A stretch of 64,000 bases of DNA from Candidatus Altimarinota bacterium (GCA_030683605.1 JAUXPL010000032.1:22092-86091); one strand, 5' to 3'. Positions 1 through 8,775 are shown, numbered from the stretch's first letter. A program made the numbers and translations. Notes: a model not told the origin generated them from the letters alone.

Positions 1-91
1 CGCAGCCAAATTATATTTAGCTAAACTATTCAATTACCAAATATATTTATATTTTTGATTCGTACTTTGGCGAACAAATAAAAAAAAAATT

Positions 92-304
92 ATGAAAACA
101 GGAATACATCCAGAAATTAAAAATATTACAATTACTTGTTCATGTGGACAAGAGTTCAAAGTTAAATCTACTATTGCAGATACAAAAGTGGAAATATGTT
201 CAGCTTGTCACCCTTTCTATACTGGTGAACAAAGAATTCTTAAAACTGGTGCAGTTGATAAATTCTATGCAAGAATGAAAAAATCAGAAGGACTTAAAAA
301 ATAG
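92..304 (+). CDS. rpmE: 50S ribosomal protein bL31
   Basis: Seventy residues, the normal length of bL31, a protein on the large-subunit central protuberance that bridges to the small subunit. The opening MKTGIHPE and the pairs CSC (residues 17-19) and CSAC (36-39) fit the zinc-binding (C+) form. The ATG follows an A-rich run with no Shine-Dalgarno site, as for most genes here. All five glycines use GGN and none TGA, unlike ordinary genes in the window. A hairpin terminator follows directly, so it is probably monocistronic or the last gene of a unit. Confidence 0.95.
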   Translation: MKTGIHPEIKNITITCSCGQEFKVKSTIADTKVEICSACHPFYTGEQRILKTGAVDKFYARMKKSEGLKK

Positions 305-316
305 TAATTCACAAAT

Positions 317-352
317 AAAAGCTAATTTTCAAAAATTAGCTTTTATTTTTTT
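317..352 (+). terminator. Rho-independent terminator of rpmE
   Basis: The stem AAAGCTAATTT / AAATTAGCTTT with a short loop is followed by a T-rich tract, 13 bases after the rpmE stop. Confidence 0.85.
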
Positions 353-361
353 ACAAAATTC

Positions 362-388
362 TTGACTTATTATTTTTTTACATATAAT
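362..388 (+). promoter_or_regulatory. Predicted promoter of the rplJ-rplL unit
   Basis: TTGACT (362-367) and TATAAT (383-388) stand 15 bases apart, a little short for sigma-70. They lie just upstream of the L10 leader. Predicted by eye only. Confidence 0.5.
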
Positions 389-409
389 TACTATACTTTC
401 TATATCAAA

Positions 410-527
410 GACAGTGGGCAACAAATAAGACCTACCGAGATTATAGAGGAAAAGTTTTAATAAAATTAGAATTTATAATAAAACTAAGTCCTTTTTCTTT
501 GATACAAAAAAGAAAAGGGCTTTTTTA
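410..527 (+). promoter_or_regulatory. L10 leader with attenuator hairpin
   Basis: The 5' leader of rplJ contains a conserved-looking purine-rich segment (about 414-440, GTGGGCAACAAATAAGACC) resembling ribosomal protein L10 leaders. It is followed by a hairpin (485-526: AGTCCTTTTTCTTT pairing with AAAGAAAAGGGCTT) and a T run. The layout fits autoregulation in which L10(L12)4 binding to the leader favours termination. Seen: hairpin and T tract before rplJ. Inferred: regulation. Confidence 0.7.
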
Positions 528-559
528 GAAAGTATTTTGTATATCATAATTAAAATACC

Positions 560-1120
560 ATGGCTGTTACTAAACAACAAAAAGTTGAGATATTAAATGA
601 ATTAGTTGCTAAATTTAAAGAAGCTAAATCTATCTGATTCTCTACTACTACTACAATGACTGTAGAAGAATTCGCAGGTTTAAGAAAAAATTTAAGAGAA
701 GTAAATGCTACTTATACTCTTGCTAAAAAAACTCTTATGAGAAAAGCATTAAAAGAAGCATTAAATATTGATTTTGATTTATCAAATTTGGAAGGTCAAA
801 TTGGTGCTGTATGTTCTAACGACGATGCAGTTGCTGGTTTAGCTAAAGTAAATGATTTAGTAAAATCATCTAAAGGTGAAAAAATTAACTGGGCTGCTTC
901 AGTTTTTGAATGACAATTAAAAGATTTAGAAGAAACAAAAATTATTGCAGGTCTACCTTCAAGAGAAACATTACTTGCAAGATTACTTGGTTCTATGATG
1001 TCTCCTCTTTCTGGAATGGCAAGATTCTTTGATGCTGCTGCTAAAGAACTTGAAACTCAAGGAAAAGAAACTGTTGGTCAATTAGAAGGAAAAAAAGAAG
1101 AAGCTACTACTGAAGCTTAA
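560..1120 (+). CDS. rplJ: 50S ribosomal protein uL10
   Basis: A 186-residue uL10, the stalk base that anchors L7/L12 dimers. The N-terminal rRNA-binding part (MAVTKQQKVEILNEL) and the TLMRKALKEAL helix are typical. The C-terminal helix (about 145-186) is the L12-binding spine. Two in-frame TGA codons, at 635-637 (KSI-G-FSTTT) and 911-913 (VFE-G-QLKD), must be read as glycine; both sit where the family keeps small residues. It precedes rplL as in the usual rplJL operon. The start ATG has no Shine-Dalgarno site. Confidence 0.95.
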
Positions 1121-1135
1121 TTGATAATTGGTATG

Positions 1136-1157
1136 TTGTCCCGCTTAAGCGGGACAA
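1136..1157. repeat. Perfect 22-bp inverted repeat between rplJ and rplL
   Basis: TTGTCCCGCTTAAGCGGGACAA is a perfect palindrome, GC-rich against its surroundings, in the rplJ-rplL spacer. It lacks a following T run, so it could be an RNA processing or stability hairpin setting the L12:L10 ratio, or a repeat remnant. Confidence 0.6.
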
Positions 1158-1179
1158 TAACTAACTATTAATTAGTTAG

Positions 1180-1260
1180 GTCATCCTGAACTTGATTCAG
1201 GATCTCAGAAGTATTACTTCTGAAGTTCGATTTGAGATTCTGAAATAATTTCAGAATGAC
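1180..1260. repeat. Palindromic element with GTCATYCTGAA ends
   Basis: An 81-bp element bounded by GTCATCCTGAA and TTCAGAATGAC, which form imperfect terminal inverted repeats. Inside are nested hairpins (CCTGAACTTGATTCAGG; CAGAAGTATTACTTCTG). It resembles the dispersed GTCATTCTGA-type palindromic elements known from many bacteria. It sits in the rplJ-rplL spacer and would be transcribed with the operon. Only one copy was recognised in this window. Confidence 0.6.
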
Positions 1261-1294
1261 AAACAAATATTTTATATTATATAATTATTAAAAA

Positions 1295-1669
1295 ATGGCT
1301 GAATTAAGTAAAAATGCTGCTCAAATTTTAGAGCTAGTTAAAGGTTTAACTATTGTTGAATTAAATGAATTAGTTTCTGCAATGGAAGAAGAATTTGGTG
1401 TTTCTGCTGCTGCTCCTGTAATGGTTGCTGCTGCTGGTGGTGAAAGTGAAGAAGCTGTTAAATCAACTTTCAATGTTGAATTAACTAACGCTGGAGCATC
1501 TAAAATCGGTGTAATTAAAGTTATTAGAGAAATTACTGGTCTTGGTTTAAAAGAAGCTAAAGATTTAGCTGATAACGGAGGTACTGTTAAAGAAAATGCA
1601 TCTAAAGATGAAGCTGAAGAAATCAAAGCTAAATTAGTAGAAGCTGGAGCAACTGTTGAATTAAAATAA
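1295..1669 (+). CDS. rplL: 50S ribosomal protein bL12 (L7/L12)
   Basis: A 124-residue L7/L12, the mobile stalk protein that recruits translation GTPases. The N-terminal dimerisation helices are followed by an Ala/Gly hinge (about 38-52) and the C-terminal domain with the signature [20 protein letters not shown]. All eleven glycines are GGN; no TGA occurs, a sign that this highly expressed gene avoids the UGA glycine codon. It follows rplJ after a 174-bp spacer holding two palindromes. Confidence 0.97.
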   Translation: MAELSKNAAQILELVKGLTIVELNELVSAMEEEFGVSAAAPVMVAAAGGESEEAVKSTFNVELTNAGASKIGVIKVIREITGLGLKEAKDLADNGGTVKENASKDEAEEIKAKLVEAGATVELK

Positions 1670-1693
1670 TTGAAATGAAAAATTCAAAAAAAT

Positions 1694-1720
1694 AAGCTGA
1701 TATTAATCAGCTTTTTTTCT
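1694..1720 (+). terminator. Terminator of rplJ-rplL
   Basis: AAGCTGAT-ATTA-ATCAGCTT stem followed by a T run, 25 bases after the rplL stop. Confidence 0.85.
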
Positions 1721-1741
1721 CCTTTTTTTTTAATAATATAC

Positions 1742-1885
1742 TTATTTCCTATTTAAAATTATAGCAACTGATATTAATAATAAACCTAATAACCCTAATG
1801 AATCAGGATATACTTCAGTGCTACTTGCATGCGCTATACTTGTAAATAAAAATATACAAAATATCAACAATAATTTATCAAACAT
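1742..1885 (-). CDS. Small secreted/anchored protein, sorting-signal-like tail
   Basis: A 47-residue ORF missing from standard gene lists because of its size. It has a signal peptide (MFDKLLLIFCIFLFTSIAHA, cleavage after AHA), then a short stretch and a hydrophobic C-terminal segment YPDSLGLLGLLLISVAIILN ending in RK. That tail resembles a degenerate PEP-CTERM/VPDSG-type sorting signal. A clear Shine-Dalgarno GGAGA stands 7 bases before the ATG, unusual here, and a TTGACA box lies upstream (1951-1956). It neighbours a PEP-CTERM gene with the same features, so both probably arrived together. Function unknown. Confidence 0.55.
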   Translation of the reverse strand: MFDKLLLIFCIFLFTSIAHASSTEVYPDSLGLLGLLLISVAIILNRK

Positions 1886-1929
1886 ATATATCTCCAATAT
1901 TTTAATAGTAACTTAAATATATTAATATA

Positions 1930-1956
1930 ATATATATAGTATTACAATTTTGTCAA
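1930..1956 (-). promoter_or_regulatory. Predicted promoter of the 47-residue ORF
   Basis: On the minus strand TTGACA (1956-1951) is followed after about 17 bases by an AT-rich -10-like box, about 45 bases before the start codon. Confidence 0.4.
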
Positions 1957-1982
1957 GTATATAGATTTATTGTATAATGCTA

Positions 1983-2011
1983 AAAAAGCCCATTATTAGT
2001 GGGCTTTTTAA
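1983..2011 (-). terminator. Terminator of the PEP-CTERM gene
   Basis: On the minus strand AAAAGCCCAC-TAATAAT-GGGCTTTTTT forms a GC stem plus T run, 37 bases past the TAA of the PEP-CTERM gene. Confidence 0.8.
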
Positions 2012-2047
2012 TTTTTCTCCTTTTTATTTAATTTTGTTTTAATTTTT

Positions 2048-2596
2048 TTATCAGATTGCTTGATTGGACAGATCACCGAATTTTTCAGGATAACGTTTTA
2101 CAAACATTAATCCAGCAACTCCCAGCAATAACAACAAGTATGTAGCAGGTTCTGGAACAGTTGAACTATGACCAGCAGAGATACCATCACCACTTACATA
2201 TAGATTGTAGTCACCCCAGAATCGATTTGTTCCATAGCCATTTATGGTAGATGAACTGTTAGTCCAATAACTTAGTACTGCGGTATAATTATCCTGTACC
2301 AAATTCATAAGAATAGAAGCATCAAGCCAATTTTGACCACTATAGCATGGACCAGCCTGACCGTCCCAGCCACAATCATCATTAGTTCCAACCAAATTCC
2401 CTTGTGAATTGAAAAGGTTAATTCTCAGGTCTTGATAGGAGGTTTCCCATAATGAAACGGTGGAACTCGGCTGATTAACACTAAATTCATACAAACCATT
2501 TGTTGTATGAGTTACCGATCCTGTTTCAGACAAAAATGCAGATTGTGCAATTTGTGTGAACATTAATAAACTTACCAATAAGATTTTTTTAAACAT
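2048..2596 (-). CDS. PEP-CTERM sorting-domain protein, probably horizontally acquired
   Basis: About 181 residues: signal peptide (1-19, cleavage after QSA), a middle domain with pairs of Cys (NDDCGWDGQAGPCYSG), and the C-terminal signal VPEPATYLLLLLGVAGLMFV followed by basic residues. PEP-CTERM tails are recognised by exosortase in standard-code Gram-negatives; no exosortase is seen here. About 18 glycines are all GGN, and the ORF ends in TGA (2051-2053) directly followed by TAA (2048-2050), so under code 25 it only gains one Gly. A GGAGA Shine-Dalgarno precedes ATG. Base use is richer in GC than its neighbours. These facts suggest transfer from a standard-code donor. Confidence 0.85.
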
Positions 2597-2633
2597 TATT
2601 TTTCTCCAAATATGTTTCTATTTAACAAATACG

Positions 2634-2660
2634 TATTTGCTTATTTGTTATAAGCAAATA
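2634..2660. repeat. Inverted repeat in the PEP-CTERM gene leader
   Basis: TATTTGCTTA-TTTGTTA-TAAGCAAATA, a perfect 10-bp stem, lies between the promoter and start of the PEP-CTERM gene; it could be an operator or a 5' UTR hairpin. Confidence 0.5.
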
Positions 2661-2661
2661 T

Positions 2662-2689
2662 ATTTTACATATTTTTATTATATTGTCAA
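2662..2689 (-). promoter_or_regulatory. Predicted promoter of the PEP-CTERM gene
   Basis: Minus-strand TTGACA (2689-2684), 16-base spacer, TAAAAT (2667-2662): a near-consensus sigma-70 promoter. Confidence 0.6.
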
Positions 2690-2814
2690 GTATTTTTTAA
2701 AATAAATTTATTTACATATTTTTATATTTTTTCACAATATTTAATATGGAAAAGCCAAGTATTCATTTTCTAAAAATTATATAAACAAGTTTGAAAATAT
2801 TTAGAATAAATATA

Positions 2815-2846
2815 CAAAAAAGGGAGATAATTCCCCCTTCTTTTTT
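2815..2846 (-). terminator. Terminator after the 107-residue gene
   Basis: Minus-strand AAGGGGGA-ATTAT-CTCCCTTTTTT stem with T run, 16-47 bases past the TGA that ends the upstream gene in standard code. If TGA is read as Gly, translation would run through this hairpin. Confidence 0.75.
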
Positions 2847-2861
2847 ATAAAACTCAAATTT

Positions 2862-3185
2862 TCATAATACAATATATTTCAAATTTGAAATTCTTTTCTC
2901 TTCATACCCTGCTACTGGTTTTTTATCAGCACCAATAACATAGATATCTACATATTTTCCTCTATTTAGTTCGGCAAATTTTTCAGCATGTTTCCATGCA
3001 TCTTCCTCAGACTTGAAATTCATTTTGCAATAATGAGGATAAAAATGTAACTCATCAAATTCTTTATATGAAATATCAAATCCATTTATCACTTCATTAA
3101 TAACTTTTGAGATTAATAAATCTGATTTATTTTCAATTAGTTGTTGAACATCATTGATTGGCAAATTAGTAAACTCGTACAACAT
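2862..3185 (-). CDS. Hypothetical protein ending in TGA, probably foreign
   Basis: A 107-residue soluble protein of mixed helix and strand character (YKEFDELHFYPHYCKMNF; YVDIYVIGADKKPVAGYEEK). I do not recognise the family. It has the strongest Shine-Dalgarno in the window (AAGGGAGG, 7 bases before ATG). It uses GGN for glycine and TGG for tryptophan with no internal TGA. In standard code it stops at TGA (2862-2864) just ahead of a terminator. In code 25 it would continue about 50 codons, through the terminator hairpin, to TAA at 2712. This is best explained by recent acquisition from a standard-code organism. Confidence 0.7.
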   Translation of the reverse strand: MLYEFTNLPINDVQQLIENKSDLLISKVINEVINGFDISYKEFDELHFYPHYCKMNFKSEEDAWKHAEKFAELNRGKYVDIYVIGADKKPVAGYEEKRISNLKYIVL

Positions 3186-3261
3186 AAAAAACCTCCCTTA
3201 TTTATATTAATTTATGATGTTTATATATTATAAACATTATTTTAAAAAAAACTAGTTTAAT

Positions 3262-4506
3262 TTAAAAATTTATAATAAACTCACTTCCTTTTCATAATTC
3301 GCTATTTAGTCTAATTTTCCAATTATATATTTCAGCAATTTTTTTAACTAATGACAATCATATACCATGTCATTGATTATTTCTACAAACATCTCACATA
3401 AAAAATCTATCAAATATTCTTTCCTTATTTTCAGCACTTATTCATATACCATTATCCTTTATAATTAATTTATCACTTAATAATGTTATTTCTATTTTTC
3501 ATCAAATATTTGTATATTTTATTGCATTTCACAATAAATTTGAAAATAATATATAAAAATATTGTCTATTAATTATCAGTTTCTTATTAAATTTTTTACT
3601 ATATAAAATTTCTATATTTTTTTTGTCTGCTTCAGCTTTGAAATCCTTTAGAACTAACTCAATTTCATCAGATACTTCAACTTTTTCTCTAATTTCAGAT
3701 GAATTAATATTTGATAATTCTATCAAGCTTTCTATCAAATGATTTAACCTATTTATTTCATTCAATCATTCAATAACTAACTCTTCATCAAAATTTTTAG
3801 TTTCTTTTATTAATTGTAAATTAGAATGTATTATAGAAATAGGTGTTTTTAACTCATGTCATGCATTATGAATAAAATCATGCATATCAATAATATTTCT
3901 CTCTACTGGTTCTAAATTTTTTGATACAAATTTATATCATACGTAAAAAAATAAAATAGAAAACAAGGACATTATCCATGCAAATCATAATACGTCTCTC
4001 AAATAATCCAAAAAACTATATCTTAGATTTTTTATAAATAAAACATCATAATTAACATTTCTATCTGATAATTTTATTTTTTTCACTATATATCAATTTT
4101 TCTGCAAAATAATTCAATATTGTTCATTATCCAATATACTTTCAACAAAACTAAGTCTTAAATCATCTACAACATTACTAAAAATAAGTTCTCTTTTAGC
4201 TTTATCAATTATCAACAAATTTACGAAATCTTCATTATTATGTGTATTTATTCAAAAAATATTTCCTCTTCACATTTTGTAGAGCCTACTTCATACATCA
4301 TAATTTATTACAAATTCTCTAATAGAGGTAAATTTATCTTCTATTGTATCTGTTAATAATGCAAATTTATGTTCTTCCTCTGATATATAATTATAATATT
4401 TTACAGAAAAAAATACTCATTCAAGTAATACTGCTATTCAAAATACTAACAAAGTAAATATTATTGTTAACTTTTTCTTTGTATTATTAAAACCTAAATT
4501 TTTCAT
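3262..4506 (-). CDS. Two-component sensor histidine kinase
   Basis: A 414-residue membrane kinase. It has a first TM helix (about 13-31), an extracytoplasmic region of about 130 residues, a second TM helix (about 176-196), the dimerisation box NAGHELKTPIS with the phospho-accepting His near residue 214, an N box, and ATP-binding G boxes KDNGIGIS and GHGIGLSLVKKIAE. The glycines of the H and G boxes are encoded by TGA, so only code 25 gives an intact enzyme. ATG lies 1 base after the response-regulator stop, so the two genes are translationally coupled. The signal sensed is unknown. Confidence 0.93.
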
Positions 4507-4507
4507 A

Positions 4508-5170
4508 TTAATTAATTATATATCAAAATCATTTCTTCGTTTCAATCAAATCTTTTCACAACTTTTTCCTCAAATATCATATATAAACATCAACTGTTTT
4601 ACTGAACATCAAATCTCAATCAAATTCTCACCAAACATGCTCATACAATTCTTGTCTGGAAACAACCTTTCAAATATTTTGAGCCAAATATTTGAATAAA
4701 TTGAATTCCAAAGTTGATAAACTGATTTTATTTTTTCACTTATAAACTTGTATCTCTTCCAAATCAATAACGAAATCATTTACATTGATTTTTGTATTTG
4801 ATTTATTTTTTAGATTTCTTCTAGTCAAAGTATGAAGCCTAGCAACCAATTCATCATAATCAAAAGGTTTAGATAAATAATCATCAGCTCAAAGATTCAA
4901 TCAATCTATTATATCTGATTTAGAAGATCTAGATGTTAACATTATTATTGGAACATCTTTTCATTTTTCTCTCAGATTTTTACATATCTCCATTCAATCC
5001 ATTAAAGGAAGATTGATATCCAAAATTATTGCATCATAAAAATTAGTAGAAGCCTTATGTAATCAATCTTTTCAATCAAAACTTACATCTGATTGAATAT
5101 CTTTTATCGCTAAATATCTGACTAAATTTCTAGATAATATTTCATTGTCTTCTATAATTAATACTTTCAT
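4508..5170 (-). CDS. OmpR/PhoB-family response regulator
   Basis: A 220-residue transcription factor of normal family length. The receiver domain (1-115) shows the acidic pair E7-D8, phospho-acceptor D51 in ILDINLPLMDG and the conserved K (YLSKPFDYDELVARL). The C-terminal winged helix (about 125-220) ends with the recognition part KTVDVYIGYLRKKL. It is the first gene of an operon with the kinase at 3262-4506, its likely partner. Many glycines are TGA. Confidence 0.94.
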
Positions 5171-5232
5171 GTGATTCTTTGGTTAATAATTAATCAAATA
5201 ATATCTATACAATATAAGAAACAAGTAAGTAA

Positions 5233-5616
5233 TTATATGTTATCTATTGCTGTTATTAATTGTTTTTCCAATTTTTGTGCCAATTGATTTAATCATTCAT
5301 TATTCAGAAATCACATTGTATGTGTTGGTTTTATAACTGAGACATATACTTTGTTTTCTTTTTTGTATAATATAACATTACAAGGAAAAAATAATCCAAT
5401 TTCATATTCTTCATCCAATGCTTCACTAGCAAAATATGGATTACAAGCTCAAATAACGACGTATTCCTGTATTTCTTTTCATGTTTTTTTTATTCTATCT
5501 TGTACATCAATAGTATTTATTACACCAAATCATTGCTCTTGTAAGCTAAATTTCACATCATCCAATGCTTCTAAAAATCATGTATGTAATTCTCTAGTGT
5601 ATCAAAATTTGTCCAT
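5233..5616 (-). CDS. DUF302-family protein
   Basis: A 127-residue protein matching the DUF302 layout: a helix with LEALDDVKFSLQEQGFGV, a strand, a KIGACNP-like segment (VVIGACNPYFASEAL), then ALEIGLFFPCNV-like strands (YEIGLFFPCNVILYKK) and VIKPTHTMG. DUF302 proteins are small alpha-beta proteins of unclear role, sometimes linked to redox or metal functions. It is transcribed toward the two-component genes with about 60 bases between. Confidence 0.75.
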
Positions 5617-5691
5617 ATTAAATGTTATAAACTAAATATTATATAACTCAATAATCTAAAATTTATCAATAAAGTCAAATGATTTTGAATT

Positions 5692-5720
5692 ACAAAAAAA
5701 TAGACTTATAAAAGTCTATT
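5692..5720 (-). terminator. Terminator overlapping the end of the MshEN-like gene
   Basis: Minus-strand AATAGACTTTTATAAGTCTATTTTTTT: a 7-bp stem and T run covering the stop codon of the gene at 5716-6594. Confidence 0.7.
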
Positions 5721-6594
5721 TTGTTATATTACGTAAGCTTGAATGATATCACTCATTAGCCCAAGGATCTACATTAGAATCATTATCACTATTATTTGTG
5801 TTAATAATAGTATTTATTTTTTTTGATGTTCAAAATATTCTAGTAAATTTATCTTCATCCATAGTATCTTCTCACACTTCAATTCATTCACTAAAATTGC
5901 ATATTCAGTTATTTATTTCTAATACATTTGAATCACTCAATTTTTGTATTCATAATATATTTTTTAATATTTCTGGTTCGATATATTCTCATTTATTTGA
6001 TTTAAAAAATGATGATTTTCATCTTTTTTTAGTATTTAACAAATCAATTAAATGAATACTATTTCATTTTTTTCTCATTATATCTTGCATATCTAATAAT
6101 TCTGGTAATTCATTTTGCAATATTAATCATTTACTTAATAATATCTCGCCTACTCTCAATCTAACTCTATTTTTTTCAAAAAATAATAATAATTCATCAA
6201 ATGATATATATTGATTATCTAATAATATATCTCAAAATAATAGTCATTTGTTAATCTTTTTTTTCTCAAAAAATAAATTTAATGATTTATCTAGCAATTC
6301 AGTAGAAACTTTTTGAGAAACTAATAATTCTTCTCATAATCTTAGTGGAAATCATTTAGATTTAAGAAATAATAAAAATTTATCTTTAGTCTTAAATTTT
6401 TGTATTAATGCTTTATTTCTAAATAATATATCTCAGATAGTCAAATCAACTCATTTAATTTTATTCATTAATTGAATACTAAATATTTGGTTTATTATTT
6501 CTTGGGGAAATCAAAATGTATCTCAAAGCAAATTCACCATAGTTTGATCATGCACTATATCTGATTCTATATATGTTCAAGAACTAAAATTCAT
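5716..6594 (-). CDS. Protein with tandem MshEN/GspE N-terminal-like repeats
   Basis: A 292-residue protein with three spaced repeats of the type found in the N-terminal domain of type II secretion/MshE ATPases: LGEELLVSQKVSTELLDKS (about 108), GDILLDNQYISFDELLLF (about 145) and GEILLSKGLILQNELPELL (about 170). In MshE such repeats (RLGxxLxxxxxI...L) can bind cyclic di-GMP. There is no ATPase domain. The C-terminal third is low-complexity, rich in N/D. The next gene upstream is an HD-GYP cyclic-di-GMP phosphodiesterase, which supports a link to that nucleotide (inference). Family assignment by motif only. Confidence 0.6.
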
Positions 6595-6629
6595 ACAAAT
6601 ATAAATGTTATATAATAATTAATTATTTA

Positions 6630-6658
6630 TATAATAATATATTTATTATATTTGTCAA
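6630..6658 (-). promoter_or_regulatory. Predicted promoter of the MshEN-like gene
   Basis: Minus-strand TTGACA (6658-6653) with an ATTATA-type -10 after about 17 bases. Confidence 0.5.
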
Positions 6659-6672
6659 GTATATTATTATAA

Positions 6673-6704
6673 TAAAAAAATACCTCTTTTTAACAAGGTA
6701 TTTA
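6673..6704 (-). terminator. Terminator of the HD-GYP gene
   Basis: Minus-strand AATACCTTG-TTAAAA-AGAGGTATTTTTTT just after the HD-GYP stop codon. Confidence 0.8.
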
Positions 6705-6711
6705 TATTACT

Positions 6712-7773
6712 TTAATTTATTTTTTCTATACTATTATCATCATAAAGTCATCTAATTCATACAAATTCATAATAATGTTCCAAAAATATATCAAGTATTT
6801 TAGGATCAAAATCTACACCTCTCAATTTTTGCATTACTTCTTTTATTTCTTCATAAGTAATATCTTCCACATTATCAGTTTTAATAGAATCAAATGAATC
6901 TATAATATTTACAATTTTAGATTCAAGTGGTATTTCATCTCATGATAATCAATCATTATATCATGTTCAGTCGTATTTTTCATGATGATACAAAACAATA
7001 TTTTTTATTAAATCTAGAGCATCAATACCAGAAAATATAAAAGACAATTTATCTACCATTTCTGCTCAATATATAGTATGAAGTTTCATAATATCATATT
7101 CATCTTTATCTAGTGGTGTTTTTTTTAATAATATAGAATCAGGTATTCTGATTTTTCATATATCATGTAATTGAGCTGCAATTTTTATTTTTTCACAATA
7201 ATCTTTATCTTTTCACAATAAACTAGCCAAATAACTACTTAATTCACCTACTCTAAGAGTATGCTCCAATGTATCATTATCTTTCATCCCAACTATTTGA
7301 TTGATTATATTTATATCTCTAGTAATTATTTGTTTTAAGTGAGAATTATAATCCTCAGGACTAATAAAATAAAACTCAAAATCACTAGTGTTTTGTAAAT
7401 ATCTTACTACTAAATATTTTAATCAATTTGAAATTGTAATACTAGTATAAATTTCTTTTCCAGCTTCATTTTTTGCTTCTTCCAAATATTTAAACAATTT
7501 AATATTATCATCATCAGTAAACATTTGAGTTTCTCAAATAAGTTTACTTAATTCAGGACTCATAAATTTTATAATAATAGTATTAGGTGTCATTTCTACT
7601 ACTGAAGCAAAATTATTTTTTGAAATCAAAGATATATATCTCAAATCTTTATCAACAAAATTTTTATTATCCAATAAAATCTGAAAAATCACTTTAAATC
7701 TATCAAAGTGATCTTCTTTTAATACTTGAGTTTTTATTTCATTATTTTGCTTCTTTCATAAGAAATTGAACAT
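6712..7773 (-). CDS. HD-GYP domain phosphodiesterase
   Basis: A 353-residue protein. The N-terminal half (1-165) is an unrecognised sensory-type region. The C-terminal HD-GYP domain has HTLRVGELSSYLA, the metal-binding HD in AAQLHDIGKIRIPDSIL, an ILLKKTPLDKDEYDIMKLHTIYGAEM segment, and HHEKYDGTGYNDGLSGDEIP. The GYP-equivalent is GYN, a small deviation. Family members hydrolyse cyclic di-GMP. Critical glycines are TGA. No GGDEF cyclase is in the window. Confidence 0.9.
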
Positions 7774-7893
7774 CTTTTATAATTTATAATATAATATTAA
7801 TAAATAATACCATATAATAAAAATTGATGCAAATATATGATTACAAATTTTATTTATTTTTTGAAAATGAATAGATGTAAGTATTTTAGAGAT

Positions 7894-8718
7894 TTAATTA
7901 TAATTTAATTTTTTATTTTCTTCTAAATTATTAGTATTTGAAACTACTTTTTTATTTGTTTCTTTTTCTAATTGTTTTCTTGCTACTCCTGCTACATTTC
8001 ATCATCTTTTGCTTACTTTTTTTATTTCATCAAATCAAATACTATCTTCTTCTTTTATTATTTCTGTAGTTGATGCTTCAGCCAACATATTAAAAACAAG
8101 CTCTAGATTAGTCATATTATCTTTTAATGATTCTTTTTTTAATCATTTCAAATCCTTATATTCACTAGTTGTCATATCTGACCATCATTTCAATATCTCA
8201 TTTGTCAAAATAGCATATTCTGTTCATTGTTTAACTCATCTATCATTCCATTCTCAAGTAAGTTCTTTCCTAACATCTATTGATTTAAGTCTTTGCTTTA
8301 TCCAATCTTCACTATATCATCTTTTTCTATAATTAGAAATAGCTCTTTCAAAAGCAAGCTCTGGATCATATATTTCATTTATCCTCTCATCTCAAACCTT
8401 AGCAAGCCACATTTTAAATGGTTCAGCTTTTTTACTAGGAATACTTTGTATAAGTCTTAAAATAGTTTTTGTATCTCATACATCTGTTAAATAATTTTTT
8501 CAATCTATAGATTTTAATTTCAGTTGACTACAATTTGTAGTCAACTCACTTCATTCTTGTTTCAGTCTCATTTTTAATACACTCCAATATTTCCTAGGAT
8601 TTGCACTTTCAGTTAAAGCATCTATAATATCCACTATTGAAAAATACCAATCTCACTTTTCACTATCCCATACTTTTCTGATTTCCTTTTGTTCAAAAAT
8701 TGCTAACTTAGTTTCCAT
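7894..8718 (-). CDS. Bro-N / DinD-like phage antirepressor-type protein
   Basis: A 274-residue protein. The N-terminal Bro-N fold is visible as KLAIFEQKEIRKVWDSEKGD-WYFSIVDIIDALTES, a ...PRKYWSVLKMRLKQEG... segment, and TDVGDTKTILRLIQSIPS followed by PFKMWLAKVGDERI. This is the arrangement of DNA-damage-inducible protein D and phage antirepressors. It is the last gene of a minus-strand defence-like block and has its own near-consensus promoter. It may regulate the block or be a phage remnant. Confidence 0.85.
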
Positions 8719-8746
8719 AATATAGATTAAATATTTAAATATAACT

Positions 8747-8775
8747 ATATTATATACTTTTTATATACTAGTCAA
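8747..8775 (-). promoter_or_regulatory. Predicted promoter of the Bro-N gene
   Basis: Minus-strand TTGACT (8775-8770), 17-base spacer, TAATAT (8752-8747), 29 bases before the ATG. The -35 box lies inside the 3' end-to-start gap of the methylase gene. Confidence 0.6.

Noticed and set aside
1321..1626. 101-codon minus-strand frame opposite rplL
   Set aside because: Antisense shadow of L7/L12; serine/alanine-rich because of the sense codon pattern, with no motif.
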